In this document: positions 44,270 through 51,154 of the stretch, one piece after another
Numbering within the stretch: the first letter of the stretch is position 1
Layout: each line of letters starts with the position of its first letter
Origin: JAITWN01 sp034002745
GTDB taxonomy: Bacteria; Pseudomonadota; Gammaproteobacteria; SZUA-140
Direction of reading: 5' to 3'
Length of the DNA stretch: 56,307 bases
NCBI GenBank assembly: GCA_034002745.1
Contig: JAVEZY010000014.1
Span: forward strand, 1 to 56,307
Notes under the pieces: generated by a model
Databases searched by the model: none
The model's input: only the letters and a program-made list of their open reading frames with translations
What the model was told of the DNA's origin: nothing
Position numbers and translations under genes: made by a program

Positions 44270-44845
44270 ATGAACTATTGGATCGACGACGGATGGCTGT
44301 GGCCGGCCCGGAGATTGCCATCGCCCAATTGTGATGCGCGGCCGCAGGGCTGCTGCATCGATCTGGCGGTGATTCACGGCATCAGTCTGCCTCCGCGCCG
44401 CTATGGCGGTGGTGCGATCGATGCGCTGTTCACCAACGCGCTTGATCCGAACTCCCACGAATATTTCCGCGCGATCGCCGCTCTGCGAGTGTCGGCGCAT
44501 CTGCTGATCCGCCGCGACGGCGACATGATGCAATACGTTCCCTTCGATCTGCGCGCCTGGCATGCCGGTGAGTCGGAGTTCGAGGGCCGTCGTGCCTGCA
44601 ACGATTTCTCGGTCGGTATCGAGCTAGAGGGCTGTGACGAGGATCCCTACGAGGCGATTCAGTACGAGCGTCTGGCGGACGTGCTGCACCAGCTCATGAT
44701 CCGCTATCCGGGCATCACGCCGGCGCGCATCGTCGGTCACTGCCACATCGCGCCGGGACGCAAGACCGATCCCGGCCCCCAGTTCGAGTGGGATAGGTTG
44801 TATACTTTGCTCCACATCGGGAGTGACAATAGGGGCGGTCGATGA
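44270..44845 (+). CDS. ampD: 1,6-anhydro-N-acetylmuramyl-L-alanine amidase AmpD
   Basis: 191-aa cytoplasmic zinc amidase in peptidoglycan recycling; it removes the inducer of AmpR-type beta-lactamases. The zinc ligands are in LAVIHGISLPP and GHCHIAPGRKTDPGP; SPNCDARP near the N-terminus and SVGIELEG are family motifs. ATG 44270 is given; a GTG nine bases earlier lies closer to AGGAGG. The stop overlaps ampE (ATGA). Confidence 0.94.
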   Translation: MNYWIDDGWLWPARRLPSPNCDARPQGCCIDLAVIHGISLPPRRYGGGAIDALFTNALDPNSHEYFRAIAALRVSAHLLIRRDGDMMQYVPFDLRAWHAGESEFEGRRACNDFSVGIELEGCDEDPYEAIQYERLADVLHQLMIRYPGITPARIVGHCHIAPGRKTDPGPQFEWDRLYTLLHIGSDNRGGR

Positions 44846-45747
44846 AGCTCATCGCAATTCTCCTCGTGCTGGCGACGGAAGAGAAGTGGAGATCGTTCCG
44901 GACGCTGCAACCATTTCACGCGCTGATCGAGTTTGCCGGTCGCCTGCGTGCGCGTTTCGGGGCGAGTTCGTGGTTCAACGGTCCCGGCGGCGTGGTGCTG
45001 GCGATCGCGCCGGGAGTCGCCGGAGTTGCCTTGTTTCAGGCCGCGCTCGATGCGGTCGATGGCTTCGTCGGCTGGCTGGTCGGCCTGGCGTTCGCCATCG
45101 CGGTGCTGATCGCATGCATCGGCCGCCGTGGCGCGGACGAGGAGATCGACGGCTACCGCGATTCAGTCGCGAGGGGCGACCACGAGGGCGCCTATCTGCA
45201 TGTGCGGGAGCTGCTGCCGCGAGCGGATGCGCCGGCGAGTTCTGTGGATCTGCACCGGCAGGTTCTGGAGCTGATTCTGGTGCGCAACCATGAGCGCCTG
45301 CTGGCCATGCTGTTCTGGTTCGTGGTGCTGGGACCGGTCGGTGCGGTGCTCTATCGTTCGTCCGCCCAGCTCAAGGCAGTGATGTATTCGGCCGAGGAGT
45401 TCGATCTTGGTTTCCGGGAGGCGGTGCTGCGTCTGCAGGCCTTCCTCGACTGGATTCCGGTGCGGATCACCGCCCTGTGTCAGGCGCTGGTTGGCAGCTT
45501 CTCCGATGCGCTCACCGAATGGCGGATCGGTTCGGCCATGGCACCGGATCTATACAGCGGCAATCGGGCGGTACTTGTCGGCAGCGGCCTCGGTTCGTTG
45601 CGTCTGCAGGAAAGGGTTGTCGCCGATCCCGATGATCCGGCGACCTTCGATCACACGCTCGCCGATACGCGGGCGCTCGTTTATCGCATGGCGATCATCT
45701 GGGTCACGGTATTCGCGGCGCTGACCATTGTCGGTTGGTTGAGCTGA
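44842..45747 (+). CDS. ampE: AmpE-like inner-membrane protein
   Basis: 301 aa with about four helices (AFAIAVLIACIG, LLAMLFWFVVLGPVGAVLY, AIIWVTVFAALTIVGWL). The NHERLLAMLFWFVVLGPVGAVLYR segment is shared by AmpE and the CobD/CbiB family. It is coupled to ampD as in enterobacteria and pseudomonads. In those organisms AmpE is described as a sensor-like membrane partner of AmpD; its biochemical activity is unknown. Because btuF follows, a CobD-like reading was weighed, but the ampD coupling favours AmpE. Confidence 0.85.
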   Translation: MKLIAILLVLATEEKWRSFRTLQPFHALIEFAGRLRARFGASSWFNGPGGVVLAIAPGVAGVALFQAALDAVDGFVGWLVGLAFAIAVLIACIGRRGADEEIDGYRDSVARGDHEGAYLHVRELLPRADAPASSVDLHRQVLELILVRNHERLLAMLFWFVVLGPVGAVLYRSSAQLKAVMYSAEEFDLGFREAVLRLQAFLDWIPVRITALCQALVGSFSDALTEWRIGSAMAPDLYSGNRAVLVGSGLGSLRLQERVVADPDDPATFDHTLADTRALVYRMAIIWVTVFAALTIVGWLS

Positions 45748-46634
45748 GCGGGTTTGCCATCTTCACCGCCGCGCTGCGTCGTGGCGGTCCTGTCCTGTGC
45801 GGATGCCTCCTGCTGGTGCTGGCGGGATCGCTGCGCGCTGCTGACAATGCGCAGGTGCTGCGCATCGTCAGTCTCGCGCCGCATGTCACCGAACTTCTCT
45901 ATGTCGCCGGCGCCGGTGATCGGCTGGTGGCCGCGGTCGATTTCAGTGATTGGCCCGAAGCGGCGCGGAAGCTGCCCCGCGTCGGCAATTTCGCTCGCCT
46001 CGATATCGAGCGCATCCTCGCACTCCAGCCGGATCTCGTCGTCGGCTGGAAGGGAGGCAACGATGCCGGCGATCTCGAGCGCCTGCGGCGGCTTGGGCTG
46101 CGCGTCCATGCAACCTCAAGCACCGGTGTCGCGGAGATCGCGGATGATATCGAGATGCTGGGCCGGCTGGCGGGCACTGAGCAGGCTGCCCGGCGCGCCG
46201 CTGGCGAACTTCGCGCGAGCCTGCATGCGCTGGAGGAGCGCTATGCATCCCGCGCGCCGGTGACGGTGTTCTATCAGATCTGGGATCGGCCGCTGATGAC
46301 GGTGAGCGGCCGCCATTTCATCTCCGATTCGCTGCGCCTGTGCGGTGGCCGCAACATCTTCGCCGAGCTCGAACCGATCGCGCCGACAGTGTCGATAGAG
46401 GCGGTAATCGCGCGCAATCCGCAGGCAATCATCAATAGCGCTTCGGCGACGAATCAGCAGGCGCAGCTCGAGTCCTGGCGTCGCTGGAAGGAGCTGGACG
46501 CCGTGCGCCTGGGCAATCTCTATTCGATTCCGCCGGACATCATTGCTCGGCCCGGCATCCGCATCCTCGAAGGCATCGAACGGCTCTGCGCCGCCCTCGA
46601 CGAATCCCGCCACAGGATCACCCGGCTCAAGTAG
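45735..46634 (+). CDS. BtuF-like cobalamin/metal-chelate binding protein
   Basis: 299 aa. Signal peptide VLCGCLLLVLAGSLRAAD, then RIVSLAPHVTELLYVAGAGDRLVAAVDFSDWPEAA, typical of class III periplasmic receptors such as BtuF. Later KLPRVGNFARLDIERILALQPDLVV. The only fitting start is TTG at 45735, overlapping ampE by 13 bases. No btuCD permease/ATPase is adjacent. The convergent pduO-type adenosyltransferase supports corrinoid as ligand; siderophore or heme binding cannot be excluded. Confidence 0.8.
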   Translation: MVELSGFAIFTAALRRGGPVLCGCLLLVLAGSLRAADNAQVLRIVSLAPHVTELLYVAGAGDRLVAAVDFSDWPEAARKLPRVGNFARLDIERILALQPDLVVGWKGGNDAGDLERLRRLGLRVHATSSTGVAEIADDIEMLGRLAGTEQAARRAAGELRASLHALEERYASRAPVTVFYQIWDRPLMTVSGRHFISDSLRLCGGRNIFAELEPIAPTVSIEAVIARNPQAIINSASATNQQAQLESWRRWKELDAVRLGNLYSIPPDIIARPGIRILEGIERLCAALDESRHRITRLK

Positions 46635-46680
46635 GGCGACATCGGGGTCGTTATCGGGCCGCAGCAAGCAGTTGCCGCTT

Positions 46681-46744
46681 CGGGGTCTGACCCCGTTTGT
46701 TTTTTAGCTGCAGCAGACACTTGCCGTTGCCGGGGTCTGACCCC
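46681..46744. repeat. Tandem pair of GGGGTCTGACCCC repeats
   Basis: Two identical 13-base cores at 46682-46694 and 46732-46744 share flanking sequence too (GCAGCA...TTGCCG before each), so about 33 bases are duplicated in direct orientation. The first copy, CGGGG-TCTGA-CCCCG followed by TTTGTTTTTT, would also serve as a plus-strand terminator for the btuF-like gene. A degenerate GGGGTCAGCC overlaps the pduO stop. Confidence 0.8.
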
Positions 46745-46763
46745 CCTCGCGGTTGCCGCGGGG

Positions 46764-47312
46764 TCAGCCGCGGGGGGAGCGCCAGTAGATTTCGTGGCCG
46801 TTGCTCAGGCGGGTGAGTACCCGGGAGATGACGAACAGGAGGTCGGACAGGCGGTTCAGATAGGCGAGGATATTCGGATTCACGGCTTCGTCGCGGGAAA
46901 GCGCGGTCACTCGGCGTTCGGCGCGTCGGCATACCGCGCGCGCCAGATGGCAGCGTGCCGATGCTTCGGTGCTGCCGGGCAGGATGAATTCGCGTAGCGG
47001 CGGTAAAGTGGTGTTGTACATCTCGAGCTGTTGCTCGAGCTTCTCGGTGGGTTCCGCTTCGAGCTTCGTGCTTCCGGGCAGGCTGAGTTCGCCGCCGATA
47101 TCGAACAGGGTCTGCTGGATTTCGCTCAGGATGTGGCGGACATCCTTGGGCAGATCATGGCTGAGCAGGAGGCCGAGCACGCAGTTCAGCTCGTCGATGT
47201 CGCCGATCGCCTCGATGCGGGGATGATCCTTGCTGACGCGCGTGCCGTCGCTGAGTCCGGTGGACCCTTTGTCCCCGGTGCGCGTATAGATTCTGGTGAG
47301 GCGGTATCCCAT
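46764..47312 (-). CDS. PduO-type cob(I)alamin adenosyltransferase
   Basis: 182 aa. Transfers the adenosyl group of ATP to cob(I)alamin. N-terminal RIYTRTGDKGSTGLSDG is the ATP-binding motif, SRDEAVNPNILAYLNRLSDLLFVISR the C-terminal consensus and CRRAERRV the conserved Arg region. Convergent with the BtuF-like gene. No adenosylcobalamin-dependent enzyme is present in the window to show the client. Confidence 0.92.
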   Translation of the reverse strand: MGYRLTRIYTRTGDKGSTGLSDGTRVSKDHPRIEAIGDIDELNCVLGLLLSHDLPKDVRHILSEIQQTLFDIGGELSLPGSTKLEAEPTEKLEQQLEMYNTTLPPLREFILPGSTEASARCHLARAVCRRAERRVTALSRDEAVNPNILAYLNRLSDLLFVISRVLTRLSNGHEIYWRSPRG

Positions 47313-47382
47313 CGTCGTCCTGGCAGTCCTTGGTTTCTTCCCGGCATTTTATGTCCTCTCCCGGGGCGATCAAGCGAAGAAT

Positions 47383-47407
47383 AAAAAAAACCCGTCCGAA
47401 GACGGGT
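47383..47407 (-). terminator. Minus-strand Rho-independent terminator
   Basis: ACCCGTC-N4-GACGGGT with an eight-A run on its left side, hence eight Ts on the minus-strand transcript. It ends the unit containing the 46-aa ORF and isolates pduO from it. Confidence 0.85.
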
Positions 47408-47446
47408 CGACTCTGGGAGAGACAGAGCCATCAGGAGGGAGAGATC

Positions 47447-47575
47447 ATGAACGGAAGCTGCTGCCGTCTCGTTAGCACCGCATTACTCTGGGGCCAAATC
47501 GCCAGGCTCGCTATTCCGGTTGGCGCAGGCGCACTACGCGCCCGTCGAAGGAAACGATCATCGGTGTCCCGGTAG
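47447..47575 (+). CDS. Possible 42-aa ORF antisense to the small minus-strand gene
   Basis: MNGSCCRLVSTALLWG... ending RRKRSSVSR, preceded by AGGAGGGAGAG six bases upstream. No promoter is obvious, codon use is less biased to G/C in third positions than in neighbours, and it overlaps the better supported minus-strand ORF. Listed because of its ribosome site only. Confidence 0.2.
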   Translation: MNGSCCRLVSTALLWGQIARLAIPVGAGALRARRRKRSSVSR

Positions 47576-47651
47576 CGGCGGTCCTGGCGCGTCGCGCGCG
47601 GTTGCGCCGGTTCCATCGATGGAAAATGAGCGAGTTCAGTAGACGTCTCAT
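47511..47651 (-). CDS. 46-aa very basic small protein
   Basis: The frame begins MRRLLNSLIFHRWNRRNR and ends MIVSFDGRVVRLRQPE. AGGAGG lies six to seven bases before the ATG, a sigma-70 promoter lies upstream and a strong terminator downstream, so the unit is complete. The first half is an Arg-rich amphipathic segment, the second a short beta-like strand. No family recognised. It could be a small regulatory or membrane-binding peptide; function unknown. Confidence 0.55.
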   Translation of the reverse strand: MRRLLNSLIFHRWNRRNRARRARTAATGTPMIVSFDGRVVRLRQPE

Positions 47652-47694
47652 CGGTACCTCCTCATCCCGTGTGATCTATTCCGGGGATGTGTGA

Positions 47695-47723
47695 ATAGTA
47701 TCGCTGAGATGTGAAGAAGTCAA
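47695..47723 (-). promoter_or_regulatory. Sigma-70 promoter for the 46-aa ORF
   Basis: On the minus strand TTGACT-N17-TACTAT. Predicted start near 47688, giving a leader of about 37 bases. Confidence 0.65.
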
Positions 47724-47775
47724 ATCCCGTCTTAATATTCGGGTGAGCGGAGCGAGGCAGCGCCTGGGTTAAGAC

Positions 47776-47826
47776 GATTGTTGACAATCATCATAACAAG
47801 GTGCATGATCGCACCGTCACAGTGAC
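47776..47826. promoter_or_regulatory. Cluster of three adjacent dyads
   Basis: GATTGT-TG-ACAATC (47776-47789), GGTGC-N6-GCACC (47800-47815) and GTCAC-A-GTGAC (47816-47826) follow one another. A plus-strand TTGACA-N17-CATGAT also overlaps the cluster (47781-47809). It lies between the 46-aa ORF and the end of the amidotransferase gene. It may be an operator array or structured RNA; no regulator identified. Confidence 0.4.
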
Positions 47827-47880
47827 ACGGGTCGCCTGATCAAACGGACTGGCCGGACGACCCTTCCCTAAACAAGAGCT

Positions 47881-49836
47881 TCAAATTCTCTCTCCCGCAA
47901 GGGCTTGCCCGTCTTCCCCAGGAAGGGGAGGGCGGGAACTTTTCGCCCCGTCCACGACCTGGCGCTGGAAGGATTCATACATCAGCAGTGACCACAGCGG
48001 TGCGCTATGTTCGTGGCGGCCACTCGCATGCTCCTCGATCAGGCGCGCGACGTACTTCATGTCAAACAGGCCAGTATCGCGCAGGTGCCCTTCGAGCAGG
48101 GTGGCGCGCAGGCGGTCGCGCATCGAACCCCGGAACCAGTTCGAGATCGGCACCGCGAAGCCCATCTTGCGCCGATACAGGATGCTTTCAGGCAGGTAGG
48201 GTTCCATCGCCCGCTTGAACACATACTTGCCTTCCTGGCCGCGCAGTTTCATTTCGGGCGGCAGGCCGGCGATCCATCCGACGAGTTCGTGATCCAGTAT
48301 CGGAACCCGCACCTCCAGCGCATGCGCCATGCTGGCGCGATCGACCTTGGTGAGGATGTCGCCCGGGAGGTAGGTCTTGTAATCCAGATACTGGACCTGC
48401 GACAGCGGATGAGAAGGCGCATTCTCCAGGTGACGACGGAACACTTCGATCGAGCGATAGCCGTTCAGGCGGCGCCGCATTTCCGGCGAAAACAGCGCTT
48501 CGCGCTGCGCCGACCGGTTGATCGACACCCCGTGCAGATAGCCCTCGGCGCTGTTGCGCGCGAGCGCCTCGAAGGTGGCGCGCCCGCGCAGGAAGCGCGG
48601 CGCCCAGTCGAGCTTGGGATACACCCGGCCCAGGGCGCCGAAGAGCGGGCGGCGCAGGCCGGCGGGGATCATCGTGCGCATGCGCTCCTCGTGCAGGTGT
48701 CCCCGATAACGGCGATAACCAGCCAGTCCTTCGTCTCCCCCATCTCCGGACAGCGCGACCGTGACCCGCTTGCGGGCCAGTTCGCACACGCGATAGGTGG
48801 GCAGCGCGGAACTGTCCGCGAAAGGTTCATCGTAGAGCAGCGCCAGTTGGTCGATGAGACCGAAATCGTCGGGATCGACCTGCTCGACGTGGTGTCGCGT
48901 GCCGTAGCGTTGCGCGACATCGGCCGCGTAGGCGGATTCGTTGTAGGCCGGATCGCCGAAGGAGATGGAGCAGGTATTGACCGGATCCGCGGACAGTCCG
49001 GCCATCATCGCCACCACCGCGCTGGAGTCGACACCGCCGGACAGGAAAGCGCCCAGCGGCACTTCCGCCACCAGGCGGATGCGGACCGCTTCGCGCAGCC
49101 GCTCCACCAGTTCTTCGCAGGCCTCCCCCTCGTTGCGCACGCCATTGTCGTCGAAGCGCACGTCCCAGTACGCCCGCGGTGCGGGCAGCGGCTCTCCGCG
49201 CCGGACGGTGAGCGTATGGCCCGGCGCGAGCTTGTGCATGCCCCGGAAAATGGTTCGAGGATCGGGCACGTAGCCGAAGGTGAAGTAGTCCTCGACCGCT
49301 TCCGGGTCGACCTCGCGGGCAAGCGCCGGGTCGACGAGCAGGGATTTCAGTTCGGAGGCGAAGAGCAACCGGCCATCGGCGGTCTCGGCGTAGTAGAGCG
49401 GCTTGACCCCCAGGCGATCGCGGGCCAGAAACAGCGTTCCTGCGCTGCGATCCCACAGGGCGAAGGCGAACATGCCGCGGAAATGGTCCACGCAGCGCTC
49501 ACCCCATTCACGCCACGCGTAAAGGATGACTTCGGTGTCGCAATGGGTGCGAAAGCGGTGACCAGCAGCCTGCAGCTGCTGCATCAGTTGCGGAAAATTG
49601 TAGATTTCCCCGTTATATACCAACACCAGCCCATTGTCGGCGCTGTGCATGGGCTGCTGGCCGCTCGACAGATCGATGATCGACAGGCGTCGATGAGCCA
49701 GGCCCAGGCCGGGTTCAAGGTGCTGGCCGCCTTCATCGGGGCCGCGGTGGAACTGCACCTCGTTCATGCGCGCGAGCAGATTTCCGTCCATCGGCCGCAG
49801 GCCGCGGATATCGAAGATGCCGGCAAGACCGCACAT
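47881..49836 (-). CDS. XrtA/PEP-CTERM-type glutamine amidotransferase (asparagine synthetase family)
   Basis: 651 aa. N-terminal glutaminase domain with nucleophile Cys2 (MCGLAGIFD) and RRLSIIDLSSGQQPM, VYNGEIYNF. The synthetase domain has the pyrophosphate loop FLSGGVDSSAVV and ALSGDGGDEGLAGYRRYRGH. The stretch RRPLFGALGRVYPKLDWAPR is characteristic of the exosortase-system amidotransferase subfamily rather than housekeeping AsnB. Those genes usually sit in exopolysaccharide/PEP-CTERM clusters, but here no exosortase, prsK/prsR or glycosyltransferase is adjacent. AGGAA precedes the start. True asparagine synthetase activity is the alternative. Confidence 0.85.
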   Translation of the reverse strand: MCGLAGIFDIRGLRPMDGNLLARMNEVQFHRGPDEGGQHLEPGLGLAHRRLSIIDLSSGQQPMHSADNGLVLVYNGEIYNFPQLMQQLQAAGHRFRTHCDTEVILYAWREWGERCVDHFRGMFAFALWDRSAGTLFLARDRLGVKPLYYAETADGRLLFASELKSLLVDPALAREVDPEAVEDYFTFGYVPDPRTIFRGMHKLAPGHTLTVRRGEPLPAPRAYWDVRFDDNGVRNEGEACEELVERLREAVRIRLVAEVPLGAFLSGGVDSSAVVAMMAGLSADPVNTCSISFGDPAYNESAYAADVAQRYGTRHHVEQVDPDDFGLIDQLALLYDEPFADSSALPTYRVCELARKRVTVALSGDGGDEGLAGYRRYRGHLHEERMRTMIPAGLRRPLFGALGRVYPKLDWAPRFLRGRATFEALARNSAEGYLHGVSINRSAQREALFSPEMRRRLNGYRSIEVFRRHLENAPSHPLSQVQYLDYKTYLPGDILTKVDRASMAHALEVRVPILDHELVGWIAGLPPEMKLRGQEGKYVFKRAMEPYLPESILYRRKMGFAVPISNWFRGSMRDRLRATLLEGHLRDTGLFDMKYVARLIEEHASGRHEHSAPLWSLLMYESFQRQVVDGAKSSRPPLPGEDGQALAGERI

Positions 49837-49984
49837 GCTTTTTCCTTATTGTCTGTGGCCGAAGGCGGGCGCTGCTGCGGGCATCGGGGCGGATATTCGG
49901 CCAATCCGGCGCCGCCGCGATTATAGGGACAATCTCTCCATATCGTCCATCGGCCCGCGGTCTGTAGCCGGGTTCCGGGTGGCG

Positions 49985-50028
49985 TTGTAACAAAAGTGTC
50001 ACATAAAGTAACTAACATCGTCACACTC
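49985..50028 (+). promoter_or_regulatory. Pho-box array upstream of pstS
   Basis: Four consecutive 11-base units starting at 49985, 49996, 50007 and 50018; the second begins GTGTCACA and the fourth TCGTCACA, with T/A-rich spacers, the periodicity of PhoB sites. The layout resembles the E. coli pstS promoter. The array would replace a -35 element for the pst operon. Confidence 0.65.
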
Positions 50029-50078
50029 TGCGGACAAAGTACCAGCTTCGATTCATGCGCAAGCAGGAGACGGTACCA

Positions 50079-51062
50079 ATGAAGATCAGGAATGCTGTGG
50101 TTGGCGCGATGGCGGCGACCGGTCTGATGATCGGAGCAGTGGGTCAGGTGGCGGCCAGCAAGGTCGATGAGCAACTGCCGCAGTATCAGCGTGTGTCCGG
50201 TATCTCCGGAAATCTGACCTCGATCGGCTCGGATACCCTGAACAACATGATGACTCTCTGGGCCGAGACCTTCCAGGGCATGTACCCCAACGTCAACGTC
50301 CAGGTGCAGGGCGCCGGCAGCTCGACCGCGCCGCCGGCCCTCACCGAAGGCACCGGCAACCTCGGTCCGATGAGCCGCGCCATGAAGCAGGGCGAAATTC
50401 GCGCTTTCGAGGAGAAGCACGGTTATCCGCCGACGGAGGTCAAGGTCGCGATCGACATGCTGGCGGTCTATGTGCATCGGGACAATCCCATCGAGGGGCT
50501 GACCATCCCCCAGCTCGATGCGGTGTTTTCGAGCACGCGCCGCTGCGGCTATCCGGAAAGCATCGGTCGCTGGGGCCAGCTCGGACTGAGCGGCGCCTGG
50601 ACCAACCGCGACTTCGCGCTCTACAGCCGCAATGCGGTATCGGGTACCTACGGTTACTTCAAGGAGCATGCCCTCTGTGACGGCGACTTCAGGGCGTCGA
50701 TCAACGAGCAGCCGGGCTCGGCTTCGGTGGTTCAGGGCGTGTCGGAATCGATCAATGGCATCGGCTACTCCGGCATCGGCTACATTACCTCGGGCGTGCG
50801 CGCCGTGCCCCTGGCCATGGATGAAGGCGAACCGTTCGCAGCACCGTCCGCCGAGAGCGCGGCGACCGGTGAATATCCGCTGGCGCGGTTCCTCTATGTG
50901 TACGTAAACAAGCATCCGACCCGTGGTCTGCAGCCGCTGGAGCGCGAGTTCGTGAAGATGCTGCTGTCCCGGCAGGGGCAGGAAGTGGTGGTTCGCGACG
51001 GCTATATTCCGCTGCCCTCGGCAGTCGTTGAAAAGCAGTTGAAGGATCTGGGCTTGAATTGA
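50079..51062 (+). CDS. pstS: Phosphate-binding protein PstS
   Basis: 327-aa periplasmic receptor. Signal peptide MKIRNAVVGAMAATGLMIGAVGQVAAS. Phosphate-binding loops are visible: SIGSDTLNNMM, GAGSSTAPPAL, GPMSRAMK and SRNAVSGTYGYF. The start is ATG with AGGAG nine bases upstream; an ATG 24 bases earlier is open but less well placed. It belongs to the longer PstS type seen in pseudomonads. It delivers phosphate to PstCAB and is the first gene of the Pho-box-controlled operon. Confidence 0.93.
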   Translation: MKIRNAVVGAMAATGLMIGAVGQVAASKVDEQLPQYQRVSGISGNLTSIGSDTLNNMMTLWAETFQGMYPNVNVQVQGAGSSTAPPALTEGTGNLGPMSRAMKQGEIRAFEEKHGYPPTEVKVAIDMLAVYVHRDNPIEGLTIPQLDAVFSSTRRCGYPESIGRWGQLGLSGAWTNRDFALYSRNAVSGTYGYFKEHALCDGDFRASINEQPGSASVVQGVSESINGIGYSGIGYITSGVRAVPLAMDEGEPFAAPSAESAATGEYPLARFLYVYVNKHPTRGLQPLEREFVKMLLSRQGQEVVVRDGYIPLPSAVVEKQLKDLGLN

Positions 51063-51071
51063 TCCGGTACT

Positions 51072-51110
51072 GAGCGCGGCGGCACATGTCCGCCGCGCTC
51101 TTTTCTTTTT
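51072..51110 (+). terminator. Hairpin with T-rich tail between pstS and pstC
   Basis: An 11-bp perfect stem (51072-51082 with 51090-51100), 7-base loop, then a nearly pure T tail. It probably terminates a fraction of transcripts so that pstS is made in excess over the membrane genes. Confidence 0.75.
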
Positions 51111-51154
51111 CTCAGGGTTCGCCGCGTGAGCGGCGGCGGGGGGTAGGGGAGTAG

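Noticed and set aside
48007..49926. 639-codon plus-strand frame across the amidotransferase gene
   Set aside because: Antisense to a protein with intact catalytic motifs; no ribosome site of note.
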